From Acanthaster planci (lineage: Eukaryota > Echinodermata > Asteroidea > Valvatida > Acanthasteridae): a stretch of DNA of 50,377 bases. The position numbers and the translations under genes are program-made. This document shows positions 11,201-21,133 of the stretch, in pieces; within the stretch, counting starts at the first letter, position 1; each line of letters starts with the position of its first letter. Location of the stretch: the NCBI RefSeq assembly GCF_001949145.1, contig NW_019091682.1:1-50377 (forward strand), in the 5' to 3' direction. A model generated the notes under the pieces. That model was not told the origin of the DNA. It saw nothing but the letters and a program-made list of their open reading frames with translations, and searched no databases.

Positions 11201-13999
11201 GGTCTTAATACCAGACTAGCTTACCGGGAGGCCCTTCCCTTACCGGATCTAAATGGTTACCGTACCTTATTGACACTAAGAATACCACAAAGTTACAGTG
11301 AAGCTCAACACAAGTCAATGGCGAGTCATTCAGTCTTGAATAACAAATGAACTGTGACAAAGGCATTCTATTTTTAATATTTTGTTCTTTCAATGTTGCC
11401 CCAGCCCTTCTTATTTGCTGATAACTGACTTTTTATGACAACTTTTCATCACCACTGCTTTTACCTTGCGTAATGAAAGCCAGATCATAGTAGAAATGGT
11501 TGCCTTTTCTGAAAGAGCTCGGCCAGATGTAACCTCTGCCCTTTGGTTTGTATTGCTTGCGTACTCGGAATCGATCATCCTTGCTGTTGAAGCCTATGCC
11601 ATACACATAGAACAGTTGCTTGCCACGGGAGCTATTCGTTCCTTTGTAGACATACTTGAATTTATGTTGGTCATCTGGCTTGATAGTTGCAGCTGAAAAA
11701 TTTAATCACCAGCTAAATTTAGAGTGTTCTTGAGAAGGTGAGAAAAACAACCAAACTTTCATGTTCACAAAAATATGGAGCAGAATCTTTCTCAAAGGCA
11801 AAATGACAATAGACAGAACAAACAAGCAAACGGGGAATCAACCAAGCATGGATGAATGCAAGAGGACAAAAGGAAAGGTCAAGAAAGCTGCAGGCTGGAT
11901 AAAGGGGCAAAGGATATAGGGGACTGCATGAAAGGCATGGTTGAATAACAAAGGGATGTAAGGTGGGAAGAGATCAAACAAAAACATATAATGGAACAAA
12001 CTGGACCCCAAGGGGGGTATAATCTGCAGACAAAAGCGAGGCAAAGAACAGAGTGTTAATTAGTAGTTTCCCTCTTTGTTTGGTGCCGAGGCGTTTGATC
12101 TAAAGCTTCTCCCTGTTGAAGCTAACAGCATCTTTACGGTGCCCAGTTAGCAATTCCATGCCTTGTAAGATCATGTCAAACATACATGTACATGTAGAAT
12201 GGTTAGAAAGGTTAAAGTGGTGGCCCACAGGGGTATCTAGTCATTTGGTGTTGACTGTAGATCTGTGGCCATAATAGAAACGCTACATGAGAACGTTCTT
12301 AGTCTCTCTAACGTACATACAGAACACANNNNNNNNNNNNNNNNNNNNNNNNNNNNNNNNNNNNNNNNNNNNNNNNNNNNNNNNNNNNNNNNNNNNNNNN
12401 NNNNNNNNNNNNNNNNNNNNNNNNNNNNNNNNNNNNNNNNNNNNNNNNNNNNNNNNNNNNNNNNNNNNNNNNNNNNNNNNNNNNNNNNNNNNNNNNNNNN
12501 NNNNNNNNNNNNNNNNNNNNNNNNNNNNNNNNNNNNNNNNNNNNNNNNNNNNNNNNNNNNNNNNNNNNNNNNNNNNNNNNNNNNNNNNNNNNNNNNNNNN
12601 NNNNNNNNNNNNNNNNNNNNNNNNNNNNNNNNNNNNNNNNNNNNNNNNNNNNNNNNNNNNNNNNNNNNNNNNNNNNNNNNNNNNNNNNNNNNNNNNNNNN
12701 NNNNNNNNNNNNNNNNNNNNNNNNNNNNNNNNNNNNNNNNNNNNNNNNNNNNNNNNNNNNNNNNNNNNNNNNNNNNNNNNNNNNNNNNNNNNNNNNNNNN
12801 NNNNNNNNNNNNNNNNNNNNNNNNNNNNNNNNNNNNNNNNNNNNNNNNNNNNNNNNNNNNNNNNNNNNNNNNNNNNNNNNNNNNNNNNNNNNNNNNNNNN
12901 NNNNNNNNNNNNNNNNNNNNNNNNNNNNNNNNNNNNNNNNNNNNNNNNNNNNNNNNNNNNNNNNNNNNNNNNNNNNNNNNNNNNNNNNNNNNNNNNNNNN
13001 NNNNNNNNNNNNNNNNNNNNNNNNNNNNNNNNNNNNNNNNNNNNNNNNNNNNNNNNNNNNNNNNNNNNNNNNNNNNNNNNNNNNNNNNNNNNNNNNNNNN
13101 NNNNNNNNNNNNNNNNNNNNNNNNNNNNNNNNNNNNNNNNNNNNNNNNNNNNNNNNNNNNNNNNNNNNNNNNNNNNNNNNNNNNAACACATCTGTTAGAA
13201 TCACACTTGAATGTGCCTTGCTGGGAGGGGGAAAGGGTATCCGAGGGGGGCACTGCTGCCCAAACGATAAGGTCCCGTAGGTTGCGGGGACACCTGTAGG
13301 CCACAAGCGGGGTGTCTGGGATGGCACTGGCTAGGCGGTCTGAAGTGTGGATATATAATCTATTGAATGTTTTTGTTTTGTTTGTTTGGGGCGGTTTGTT
13401 GGATGGTAGTGTGTTGGACTTTTTTTTTTGAGGAGCTTGCTATGCATCCAGATTATGCTACATTTCTTTACCCCTTTGTGACCTTTGAGTTGTGGAAATC
13501 ATGTGATTTCAGTCATGGTTTCCATCACGCTGTTGTTGAAGGTTAATAGGGGCAAAGGATATGCAGTTGGTTTTGTGTTTACTTTAATGGTGTGCACTAC
13601 ATTACATTATTACAGGAACTGTGTGTTGTCAGGTTCAGAGTGTGATGTACATGTGTTTTGAGGATATTACATGTACATGTAGTGTCAGTGATTATAGACA
13701 AGGCATGCTTATGGATTCATGCAGTCATACAACAGTAGCCATCATGGTTACAAAAATTTTAATCATAAAGTTTGTCTCTAAATTGTTTGTTAATTCTGCC
13801 AATTTTAGATTTGAACAGAAAAATGTACACATCCACATATGCAAATGCCTATACCTTCACTGTAGTCTTCTAGTCTTGCATGGTAGAAGTATCCTGTCTT
13901 CAATTCTTCCCCTGCTTTGATGATGTGATCACCATCATTCCTGTAGCGCACTGTACCATGAACAAGGTCAACCAGCGCAGGGGCATCAATTACGACTGG
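5168..13999 (-). CDS. Unrecognised spliced gene (exons A-F, partial)
   Basis: I do not recognise this gene. Candidate exons on the minus strand: A 13999-13855, B 11692-11465, C 8157-8088, D 7364-7254, E 6160-6085, F 5272-5168. Each has AG and GT borders (F ends in a stop), and the phases join without a shift: A-B phase 1, B-C phase 1, C-D phase 2, D-E phase 2, E-F phase 0. The product starts with a Gly/Tyr/Arg-rich part (exons A-B), passes through an acidic linker (C) and a basic Val/Leu-rich part (D), and ends acidic (F). Part of A-B recalls tandem BAH spacing (KGTN, then FRVRKQYKPKG; the second BAH of DNMT1 has KGSN and IRVNKFYRPE), but this is too weak to name the family. The 5' exons are not found, and a gap lies between A and B. 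A-D are better supported than E and F. Confidence 0.55.
6085..6160 (-). CDS. Unknown gene, candidate exon E
   Basis: Encodes DETIIGKQRTEEDGDFTRF and SICLQA after a TGCTGTACAG acceptor, in the phase required by exon D. The donor (GTCTGA) is weak. If it is not used, the frame stops two codons later at 6079-6081 and this would be the last coding exon. Confidence 0.35.
6481..6622. repeat. Degenerate GAGACC/AAGACC hexamer tract
   Basis: About 140 bases made largely of (G/A)AGACC and related hexamers. Because the period is six, all frames stay open: one plus frame reads Lys-Thr-Glu-Thr dipeptides and one minus frame Gly-Leu dipeptides. It is a simple-sequence expansion and not evidence of a gene. 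Confidence 0.85.
6693..7183 (-). repeat. Dispersed 490-bp repeat, copy 1
   Basis: Read on the minus strand this resembles 33110-33592 over its whole length. Shared blocks include ATTCATAAATA, TTTGATA then ACTGAGAAGTGATAATG, GACTTCTTTTGACTCT, AAATATGTGCTTGGCCAGT and GATAATGCCCTT. No terminal inverted repeats or reverse transcriptase were seen, so the class is unknown. Confidence 0.75.
7254..7364 (-). CDS. Unknown gene, candidate exon D
   Basis: Encodes FCLKDTDTVEVLKKRAAVRL and LVPSSNIHISYRDAELG. The acceptor CTCTCTATCAG has a good pyrimidine tract and the donor is GTAATT. The opposite strand is also open here for 60 codons but lacks a nearby donor. Confidence 0.5.
8088..8157 (-). CDS. Unknown gene, candidate exon C (acidic)
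   Basis: A 70-base exon encoding HDFSESEDEDEDMKADVNP, a strongly acidic linker. CTGTACAG acceptor and GTCAGC donor; enters in phase 1 and leaves in phase 2, which fits exons B and D. Confidence 0.5.
8571..8639 (-). repeat. Dispersed repeat, inverted partner of 11201-11270
   Basis: The reverse complement matches 11201-11270: CTTAATAC, then GGCCCTT, then a run TACCGGATCTAAATGGT followed by ACCGT. About three quarters of bases agree over 70 bp by eye. Confidence 0.65.
11201..11270 (+). repeat. Dispersed repeat, inverted partner of 8571-8639
   Basis: Plus-strand copy of the preceding repeat. The two lie about 2.6 kb apart in opposite orientation, flanking much of the intron between exons B and C of the unknown gene. 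Confidence 0.65.
11465..11692 (-). CDS. Unknown gene, candidate exon B
   Basis: Encodes 76 residues including KPDDQHKFKYVYKGTNSSRG, KQLFYVYGIGFNSKDDRFRV and RKQYKPKGRGYIWPSSFRKG. Rich in aromatic and basic residues with no low complexity, as expected of a folded domain. TTTTTCAG acceptor and GTAAAA donor; phase 1 on both sides. Confidence 0.65.
12329..13184. other. Assembly gap (856 N)
   Basis: Run of N of unknown content. It lies between candidate exons A and B of the unrecognised gene, so a missing exon here cannot be excluded, although the A-B phases already agree. Confidence 1.
13855..13999 (-). CDS. Unknown gene, candidate exon A
   Basis: Open for 48 codons with a CATACAG acceptor and GTATAG donor. 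Encodes VIDAPALVDLVHGTVRYRND and then GDHIIKAGEELKTGYFYHAR, ending LEDYSE. Codon use looks coding. This is the most upstream exon I can support, so the start of the protein is missing. Confidence 0.6.
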
Positions 14000-14006
14000 C
14001 TGTATG

Positions 14007-16207
14007 GATTGAGGAAATACACCAAATTAATAAAGTCTGAAATTCTTATAAAGACATAATACATACATGTATCAACAGTAAAAACAATGTAAAGTCTTCA
14101 CAAAGCACTCAAAATATCTGTATTCCACTTCCCTTGACATGGAATGGCAGGTTTACAACACAGATAATGCCATAGCCCATTCATGCCATTTAAATGTACA
14201 TGTACATCTTGGTTGAGGGAAGCATGCATGATGTACATGTATAGTACATGCTACTGGTACATGTACATCCATCGCAGCAGTGTTATGCCTATTAGGACAA
14301 AACATATGGCCAAAGGGTGATTCTAACTTCTAACCCAATCACTCAATGTGTGTTCCTATCCCAGTCTTACTGCAATAGTTGCACAGTCAGAAAACTTCAT
14401 AGGCACAAAGTGGCTGGTGTGTCACATGTACATGTATGCAAGTGTCAGATGTATGCAAGTTATTTGCATCTTTATGGTCCATTTGACTGTAATTTGCAAT
14501 GTCTTTTTAGCTCTGCCATTGAAATGCCTTCATGATGGCTTTGTTCATGCTACAATTGTGCATTAATGAGCAAAAGTTTCACATCATTTCAGGGAGAAAC
14601 CTGTGTCAGCACTAAAATTTGTCAGACTGTTGGATGTATACAATTGCGCTGTCTTAAAGTTTCCTTTCTTTAGTGAATTTAGGTAGCACTGAGACGGCAA
14701 AATAGAGACTGAATTTCACAAACAGGAACAACTTAAGAAATTGCAGTTTGGGCACATTAATAGATTGATTAGAATGAGCCATCTAAGATTACATATTATA
14801 CACGGGGGCTCATACGAACCTGTTTCTTAAGGAACAAGGAAATGAAATTTTCTTTGAATCACTTCTAGTGTATTTCTGTACTATTCTTCCATGTATGGAG
14901 ACTGTTTGACACCTCTTGAGTGAACTGAACGGTGCACTTTTTCAAAAATTAAAAACTGACCAAGCATTTCTGGACAAGTGAGGGCGCTTTTGCTTTGATG
15001 TAAATCCAGGAAGACAGTTCAGGTTGCATATTGTTTTCATGTTCAATTGTGAATCCCAAATTTGCTATCTAGAAACATTTCTGTGAAAAATATTTTTACT
15101 GGATTTATTGCCATATACTTAAGTTACATAGCAATAAATTGCCAAAGAAAATAAAACCCCGCTTTAGGTGGTTTCTGACATGTCTTTGACATCATACATG
15201 TACTCTAAAGCCGGCACTGAATAGATTTGTTACGCCCCAACTACAGCATCAGTCCCAACTACAGTTGGGACCGGCCCAACTGTAGTGCTATACATGTAGT
15301 TGGGCCGGCCTAACTACAGCACAGAGGTCCAGTGTGTGTTCCATAGCATGTGCCAAAGTCATTTTGTTTACATCAACAACTTGTGCTCATAGAAATGAGG
15401 TTTTATGTACATGTACATGTACTGTAGATGAAGTGTCATATTTAAGATGAATTACAGGTATGTCAGGTGTGAAGTACATGAACTTCGAGAAGGTTCAGAA
15501 ATGTTCTATAGAGATTGACCAATAATCTTCTATTTAATGCTTTTATTTAGGACATTTTGGTGTTCGTGACATACATGTAGGGCCTTTGGCCTACAGTGTA
15601 CCTCTCAAAAACAGAAATGGGTACATGTAGGTACAGTATTAAAAAAAAAGAAAAAGAACCAAAAACTACACCGTTTCTGCTTCATCTCTGGCAATTATTT
15701 AATTCTGGCGAAGAGATGATGATAAATACATGTACATGCAACCGATGGTCAAAAATAGGCAAAGTTTTTACACAACATTTGCAAATAGCCTAGTAAAGTT
15801 AGGAACCTCTGACTTGGCTGGGTATTCAAACGGTCAATGTTTTTATTTGTTGCATAGGCTGTGCCTGTGTTAAAACTAAAGAAAAGAATGAACGATAATC
15901 AGTGGGGCGAAGTTTATGGGGGAAGTTGAAATAAGGTGAAATGGAAATGGGGCGAACTGGAATTGGGGTAAGTAGTTAGGCAAGGGGCGAAGTTGAACAG
16001 GGCAAAGTGATCGCATTATCAAACATGTCAAAAATACAGTGCCTAAAAAACGGCGTACCTTCTGTTTTGAGACTTCCGTTGCATGGATCTCGGCACTGTT
16101 TTTTTTTTAAGTAGGCTCCTGGGCCCCTAATATAATACAGGGGCCCCGTATCATTTTTACAGAATGTGCTGCATTTAACGTTTGAACATGTTGAATTTGA
16201 ATACGTG
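14007..16207. other. Intergenic or 5' region of the unknown gene
   Basis: No exon could be supported. It contains TACATGTACATGTA runs (for example near 15407-15424) and the nested palindromes. A minus-strand ATG near 16082 followed by a GTACGC donor could be a first exon but has no independent support. Confidence 0.4.
15252..15306. repeat. Nested palindromes
   Basis: A 20-bp imperfect palindrome GTCCCAACTACAGTTGGGAC (252-271 in this block) is followed at once by a hairpin with arms GGCCCAAC and GTTGGGCC. CAACTACAG-like units recur around it. Confidence 0.7.
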
Positions 16208-16216
16208 TTCACGGCA

Positions 16217-16299
16217 TACCCCCAGAACTGTGGGGTCCAACGTCCACCCCACTCTCACGCGAGGCGGACGTCGGACCGCACACCACAGTTCTGGAAGTA
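16217..16299. mobile_element. Palindromic mini-element, copy 1, with 9-bp target duplication
   Basis: An 83-bp hairpin element. The left arm starts TACCCCCAGAACTGTGGGG and the right arm ends CCACAGTTCTGGAAGTA. It is flanked on both sides by the same nonamer TTCACGGCA (16208-16216 and 16300-16308), as left by transposition. It resembles a tiny non-autonomous DNA element; a 9-bp duplication would suit Mutator-like transposases. Confidence 0.8.
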
Positions 16300-16454
16300 T
16301 TCACGGCACAAATGTCATTAGCCCCCAGTGCCACATTCGTTAGGCTAATCTCAGTCTCACCTCTCCCTCTTTCTTGCTTCGTTTCTCGGCGTACTCTACA
16401 GTCGGACTCAGTGGCATTCCCACCTGGGGATTTTTGCCTGCTCCAGTTCCCATA

Positions 16455-16560
16455 TTTCTCAATTATCAAGATAACATGATAGGGAGAATCTTAGACTTAG
16501 TTATTACGAATATTCCGAATAAAAACAGCCTTGCACAGAACAAAGTGGAGTATTATCTTC
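16455..16560 (+). pseudogene. LINE endonuclease fragment
   Basis: The plus frame reads MIGRILDLVITNIPNKN. ILDLV(I/L)TNIP is the typical C-terminal block of the apurinic-type endonuclease domain of CR1/L2/Jockey-like retrotransposons. A PP dipeptide follows where PPLGxSDH would be expected, but the SDH motif is absent, so it is a decayed remnant. Confidence 0.4.
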
Positions 16561-16910
16561 CTCCGTACCATACCGTTCATGCATCGTGCGTGTATAGTTT
16601 ACCATCGCCTTGCCGATATGACGTCATTTGGCGAAGTACAACTTTTCGTTGGTTGGCATCGTTTACGCTGAGCGCTATCACTGCAGAAAATCGAGTACCA
16701 GCAACAATTATGCGAACCAGCACAGCTAGAAGCTCGAACGAATGCTCGACAAGCAGTAGCTGTAAGAGATTCGAACTCAAATGCAAATGACCCACCGTCC
16801 GCCAATTTTGTTTCATTAGCACACATTCTCGGCATTATATCCAGATATGAACTTTGCTAAGTATAATCGTAGAAGTAGAATTAGATGTTTGTCCATCAAA
16901 ATTACTTTCA

Positions 16911-16970
16911 ATAGAAGTTGCCTGATGAAGGCTAGCAGCACTAGCAGCCGAAACGTCGCTACCAGCAACA
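16911..16970 (+). ncRNA. Hammerhead-ribozyme-like core, probable Penelope-like element remnant
   Basis: The invariant CUGAUGA (16922-16928) and GAAAC (16950-16954) are separated by a short hairpin (GGCU pairing with AGCC) and followed by GUC, the usual cleavage triplet. Bases before the core (GUUGC) can pair with those after GUC (GCUAC) except for one U-U. Stem III is only AC/GU, as in minimal hammerheads thought to act as dimers. An extra A sits between CUGAUGA and stem II. Hammerheads of this style are known from Penelope-like retroelements. Confidence 0.45.
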
Positions 16971-17058
16971 CGACACCGCGAGTCATCGATTATCTTCTTA
17001 CTGTAAAATTACTTTCATCAAGCTTGTAAACTCAGGGAACTGGAGGGGGAGGGGGAAG

Positions 17059-18208
17059 CAGTGGCGTTTTGAAGGACGGAGTGACAGAACCAAATTTCCG
17101 GGGTTCGGGTTTTTTTTGGGGGGGTGGGGACCTTGGCGCCGCCCTCCCCATACCGATTTGCCCTTGGATGTAGGCCCATGCAGTTTCTGATTCGGGGTGA
17201 GGACTATTACCTCAAAATATGATTGCCCCTCTTCAGATTTTCATCCATAAAATTGTACTCAGCCCCAAAGGAAGGTATGTGGTAGTCCCGCTTTTGAAGT
17301 GTCAAGTTGCTTTTAATTCCTTCAAGAATTGCAACATGTCAATGTGCAGAGAAATAATTTGCCCCCGGCCAGTGGAGGAGAGGATAAGGCGATGCAGAAC
17401 AGAACAAGCAAGACTTAGGCCTAAACACTCATTTTTAGCCGTAGTAAAACAAATCCATTTTTTAATGTAGCATGCAGCCGTTTATTTTTTTGCTAAAGCA
17501 TTTCGCCCATGATCATGGGGCAGATAGATTTTCTGGACTCTAGTTTTGCTGTTAATTTTTCTTGTGCAAACGCACCTACACTCATTTGACAGGTTATGCC
17601 AATGCAGTGATATAAGGGCATATATGGCAAGATCCAACAGGTTTATAAATGCATCTTGTAAGAAGGACTTGATTTTACAAATGGAACAAAAGGCACTTTG
17701 CTTATTGGGTCTACGAACAATTTGGCGGCCTAAACTTTGAGGACTTGTAATAAATGTAACTCAGAACGGTTGTCAAAATTGTCAGTGTCTCCAACTAATT
17801 TGGGGAAGTTTCAAACTAAAGCAAATAGCTTCTTGCAACTATAAGGTCAGACTTTTTTCATTCCTTGGTCCTCGAGCTTTTTGTCAGAAACACATGGAGG
17901 CGAAAAAAGTTAATACACGTGTAAATTTTATTTCCTCAAAATACTGAAAGGAGCGTAGGGACCAGGGTGCATGATGGATGCAGCACTCTCCTATAATTAA
18001 TTCCAGTCGGCAGATAGGGCTTTGGTCGGCAAATGAATCTAAAATTAGTACATAAATGATATACGTGGCCGTCGGCATTTCCCCCGAAGCATCAAATGTA
18101 GCGTACTACGGACCACTTGGTGAGCTTCTAAACGAGATGAAGTTCGCGAAAAAGTTATGTCTGCAAATTGAGTCTGGCACCCCCAAAGATTCCTTCGCTA
18201 CGCCACTG
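17059..18208. mobile_element. hAT-like non-autonomous DNA transposon (inferred)
   Basis: The ends are inverted: CAGTGGCGTTTTGAAGG at the left and the complement of CAGTGGCGTAGCGAAGG at the right, 1,150 bp apart. CAGTGGCG ends are widespread in hAT-superfamily elements. No transposase frame is present and no 8-bp target duplication is visible. Confidence 0.5.
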
Positions 18209-18988
18209 AATACTGATTGTCAACTTCAGCGAGGAAGGAAATGAGATCAATTTCAGAAAAAAAACACTTTAGATTATATATAAGACAAACATGTGCTTGT
18301 ATGTCCGGCGTGTAAAAGTGTTTAACAGCGAATAGCGTGGAGAAGCCCCAAGGACTAATCAAGCCCTACAGTGTTTCTTTTACGCTGGATTAAAAACCAG
18401 TCAATAATGCCCATTCACTGCGTGTAATGTCTTTATTTTCTACAAATCCCACTGAAAATTCAGCGGAAGACAGATTAAAAATAAAGAATGCCGGCATATT
18501 CTGGAGCGGCTGACGGAATTAAAGTGTAAAAAAGAAGGATTCATTTCCTGGATAGTGGTGGGTCTGAGGACACGCCCAAAAATTCGATTTTAATTATGGC
18601 AGGCTTCTCCCCGTCGGTGGGCTCAAGAACCAAGGATTGAAAAAGATCTGGCCTAAAAAAATAAAGATTAATTGAGGCTACAGCGCACTTAAAAGCACTA
18701 TAAAATTGGTACTGGTGCTAAGGGTAGTGGGACCTTATGACGCTGGTGCTTAAGGCCTCGAGTGAAACAAATATGTCAAAATCCCTTGAAAATTTCTTAA
18801 AAAAAAAAAATCCTAACATAATAAAAAAGTGGGGGAATAAAGCAAGGGGAGTAACAAGTTTTTTTGCAACAAAGTAACAAAGAGTAACAAAGTTTACTTT
18901 TGTTGCTGGGCTTTACATGATACTTCAGTGGCGCAATACCATGCCGTAAAATCAACAACCCCAAAAGTATGGATGTTGTATGTAGAAC

Positions 18989-18994
18989 TTTATT
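18989..18994 (-). terminator. Candidate UBE3C poly(A) signal AATAAA
   Basis: On the minus strand an AATAAA is followed by a T/G-rich stretch (TTTTGGGGTTGTTGATTTT, about 35 bases on), the expected layout of a cleavage and polyadenylation site. It lies about 2.1 kb after the UBE3C stop. Confidence 0.4.
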
Positions 18995-19691
18995 ACATGT
19001 TTACGTTACATGTTTACAACATAAATACATGTACAATATATATCAACAGAATGACTTTGGGTTAAATGTACATGTGACACAAATGTGCCTCCCAGCATTT
19101 TTTACACCTGTCCAAAGGTATTTACTATCATCAAAATAATCATAGCTTTTTAACCTCGATTTTAAAGTTTAAAAACATGGGTTTCTTTATTCAAACGTAA
19201 GATTTCCCAACTCTTGCTATTTCCAAACAACCACATCAATCCCACCAGAAAAGAGAGTATCACAGACTGTATCTTCTGATTCAAAACAAATTATTTAGTA
19301 ACTTTATAAAAAGGCTGTTAATAAATAATAGTGTATAATTCCTTATCTTCAATATGAAAAGTATGATTTCTGCTTCTCAAAGCACCTGGAAAGTTGTTCC
19401 ATTTTCTCAAAGGCTCCATATCTTCCTTAAAAAGATACACAATGTATGACGATGACAAAGGTCAAATAAAGTCTCAACTATGATTTCAGATCAATATAAA
19501 ACTTGTGATGTATGCAAGCTGTGCATTAACATCTTAAAATCAATTAACCACTTTTGAGATCACTGAACTATATATATACATGTGGGTGTGGTGAAAAAGG
19601 AAGAACTGGACAATATGTTGTGACTGGTACATGCAACATCTAAAACTTAAGTGGGAACAATTTGGTAATGCCTTGTAATTTACTTGATCAC

Positions 19692-19999
19692 AATAGACCT
19701 TTTCACTAATAACTTCATAATTATGCACGCATGTGCACAAATGGTCTTGGTGGTAACGGCCATTGAAAATGTACAGGGGTGCGATTTCTCTAAGGTTTCT
19801 GGCTTTGTTCATTTTTTTCTTCAAAAAATCCAATTAAATCGTTTTTGGTATTAGTTTCTAAACTAAGTGGAGAGAAAACCTGAAAGAGAGACCTGAGAGA
19901 AAATTATCCCACCCTTGTACATTTTCAATGGCCCGTGCCGCCACGGCCATTTGTGCGCATGCGTGCATAACTATGAGTTTATTAGTGAAAAAGTCTATT
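19692..19999. mobile_element. Foldback/MITE-like element with 100-bp inverted arms
   Basis: The left arm (19692-about 19795) begins AATAGAC; the right arm (about 19896-19999) ends GTCTATT. The arms share TTATGCACGCATG, GCACAAATGG and GCCATTGAAAATGTACA in inverted order. About 100 bp separates them. It lies in the presumed 3' UTR of UBE3C. No clear target duplication. Confidence 0.85.
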
Positions 20000-20547
20000 C
20001 TTGCAACATAGAGTGACCATCTCTGGAATCTTTGTCATAATGCCTCAGAGAGAGCAGGCAATGACATGGCTTGTTAATGCAGACTGTCTTTGCACTTGCA
20101 GTGACAGTCAGAAAACTCGCAAGCATAAATTCACAAAGACGGTGTCAACCGCTGCTTTCTGACCTCCATGCAGCCCCAGATTACGAATATATGGCTCCTT
20201 TAACTTTTGTGCAGTATGAAACGCTTAAGAAATTGACAAACATCCAATGCAGTGTTCTTAATGGACTCTCACTAGCCAATATGCAAATCATTAGGCCAAA
20301 ACTTTAGAAGTTATTCAAATAGTTTTCTTATTACCTATACATTTATACATGTACATCAAAATGATCGATCTTTAAGAAAGGTTTTATAGCATGTTATAAA
20401 ACTGAACATATTGCTTCATGATAAAAAATGTTACTTGTTAATACTACAGCAGAAACAGCATTTTCCGTAGTATTCTTCATCTAAGTTCGAAATGTGAACT
20501 TGTTCAATGTAGTGCATGAAAAGAAGTATGAGTAATTACTTAGACAA

Positions 20548-20600
20548 TCAATCAATTAATCAATCAATCAATTTATCAATAGATCAGTCAAACAATCAGT
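20548..20600. repeat. ATCA-type microsatellite
   Basis: Imperfect (ATCA)n tract with drifting units, within the inferred UBE3C 3' UTR. Confidence 0.8.
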
Positions 20601-21133
20601 TCATCAACCCAACAAGTGACAACAAATCTCAGGAACCTTAATCAACCTCAGCCCTTCAATTTTAACATGATTTCTCTCACACACACACTAGGGGTTAGGG
20701 TTCACACATGTTTTGCATAATCTGATGTCAGATCTGATCAATGAGATGTCTAATTCACAAAATTGCTACAAAAATGCTACAGCCATAACCCCTCAGACAC
20801 ATCTGGCAGGCTCTGACCACTTATCAATCACTCTTTAAATGAATGATGCACAGCATTTTTAAGCAACCTGACAGTGAGGTTGACTTTCTTTTACCATAAA
20901 GGGTTCTCTGACTTTCTGGACAGCATTCTTTGGGGAAAGCAAGATTTAGTTCCAGTCACTTGGAGATCACAATGTACATGGGTAAACCAAATTGACCAAA
21001 TCTCTCTTCGTGCAAATAGGGGTACCAACCTGTGCATGGAAGCAACCTGCAATGACCTGGTAAGTTGTAGTGGTATTATATTGTGCTAGATCAGGCAGTG
21101 CTCTGATAGGCTGCAATATAATCGGTCTTGCTC

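Larger units (their letters stand above)
18989..21133 (-). other. UBE3C: UBE3C 3' UTR (inferred)
   Basis: Non-coding sequence following the UBE3C stop, read on the minus strand, to the first convincing poly(A) signal. It holds a 308-bp inverted repeat (19692-19999) and an ATCA-type microsatellite near 20548-20600. The extent is inferred from one AATAAA hexamer and is not certain. Confidence 0.35.

Noticed and set aside
12237-13327. Several long open frames of about 300-355 codons
   Set aside because: They run through the 856-base N block and are open only because N cannot encode a stop.
16599-16835. Cys-rich 78-codon minus-strand frame in a CpG-richer patch
   Set aside because: Overlapping frames are open on both strands and it does not connect in phase to the unknown gene. 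It lies among retroelement remnants.
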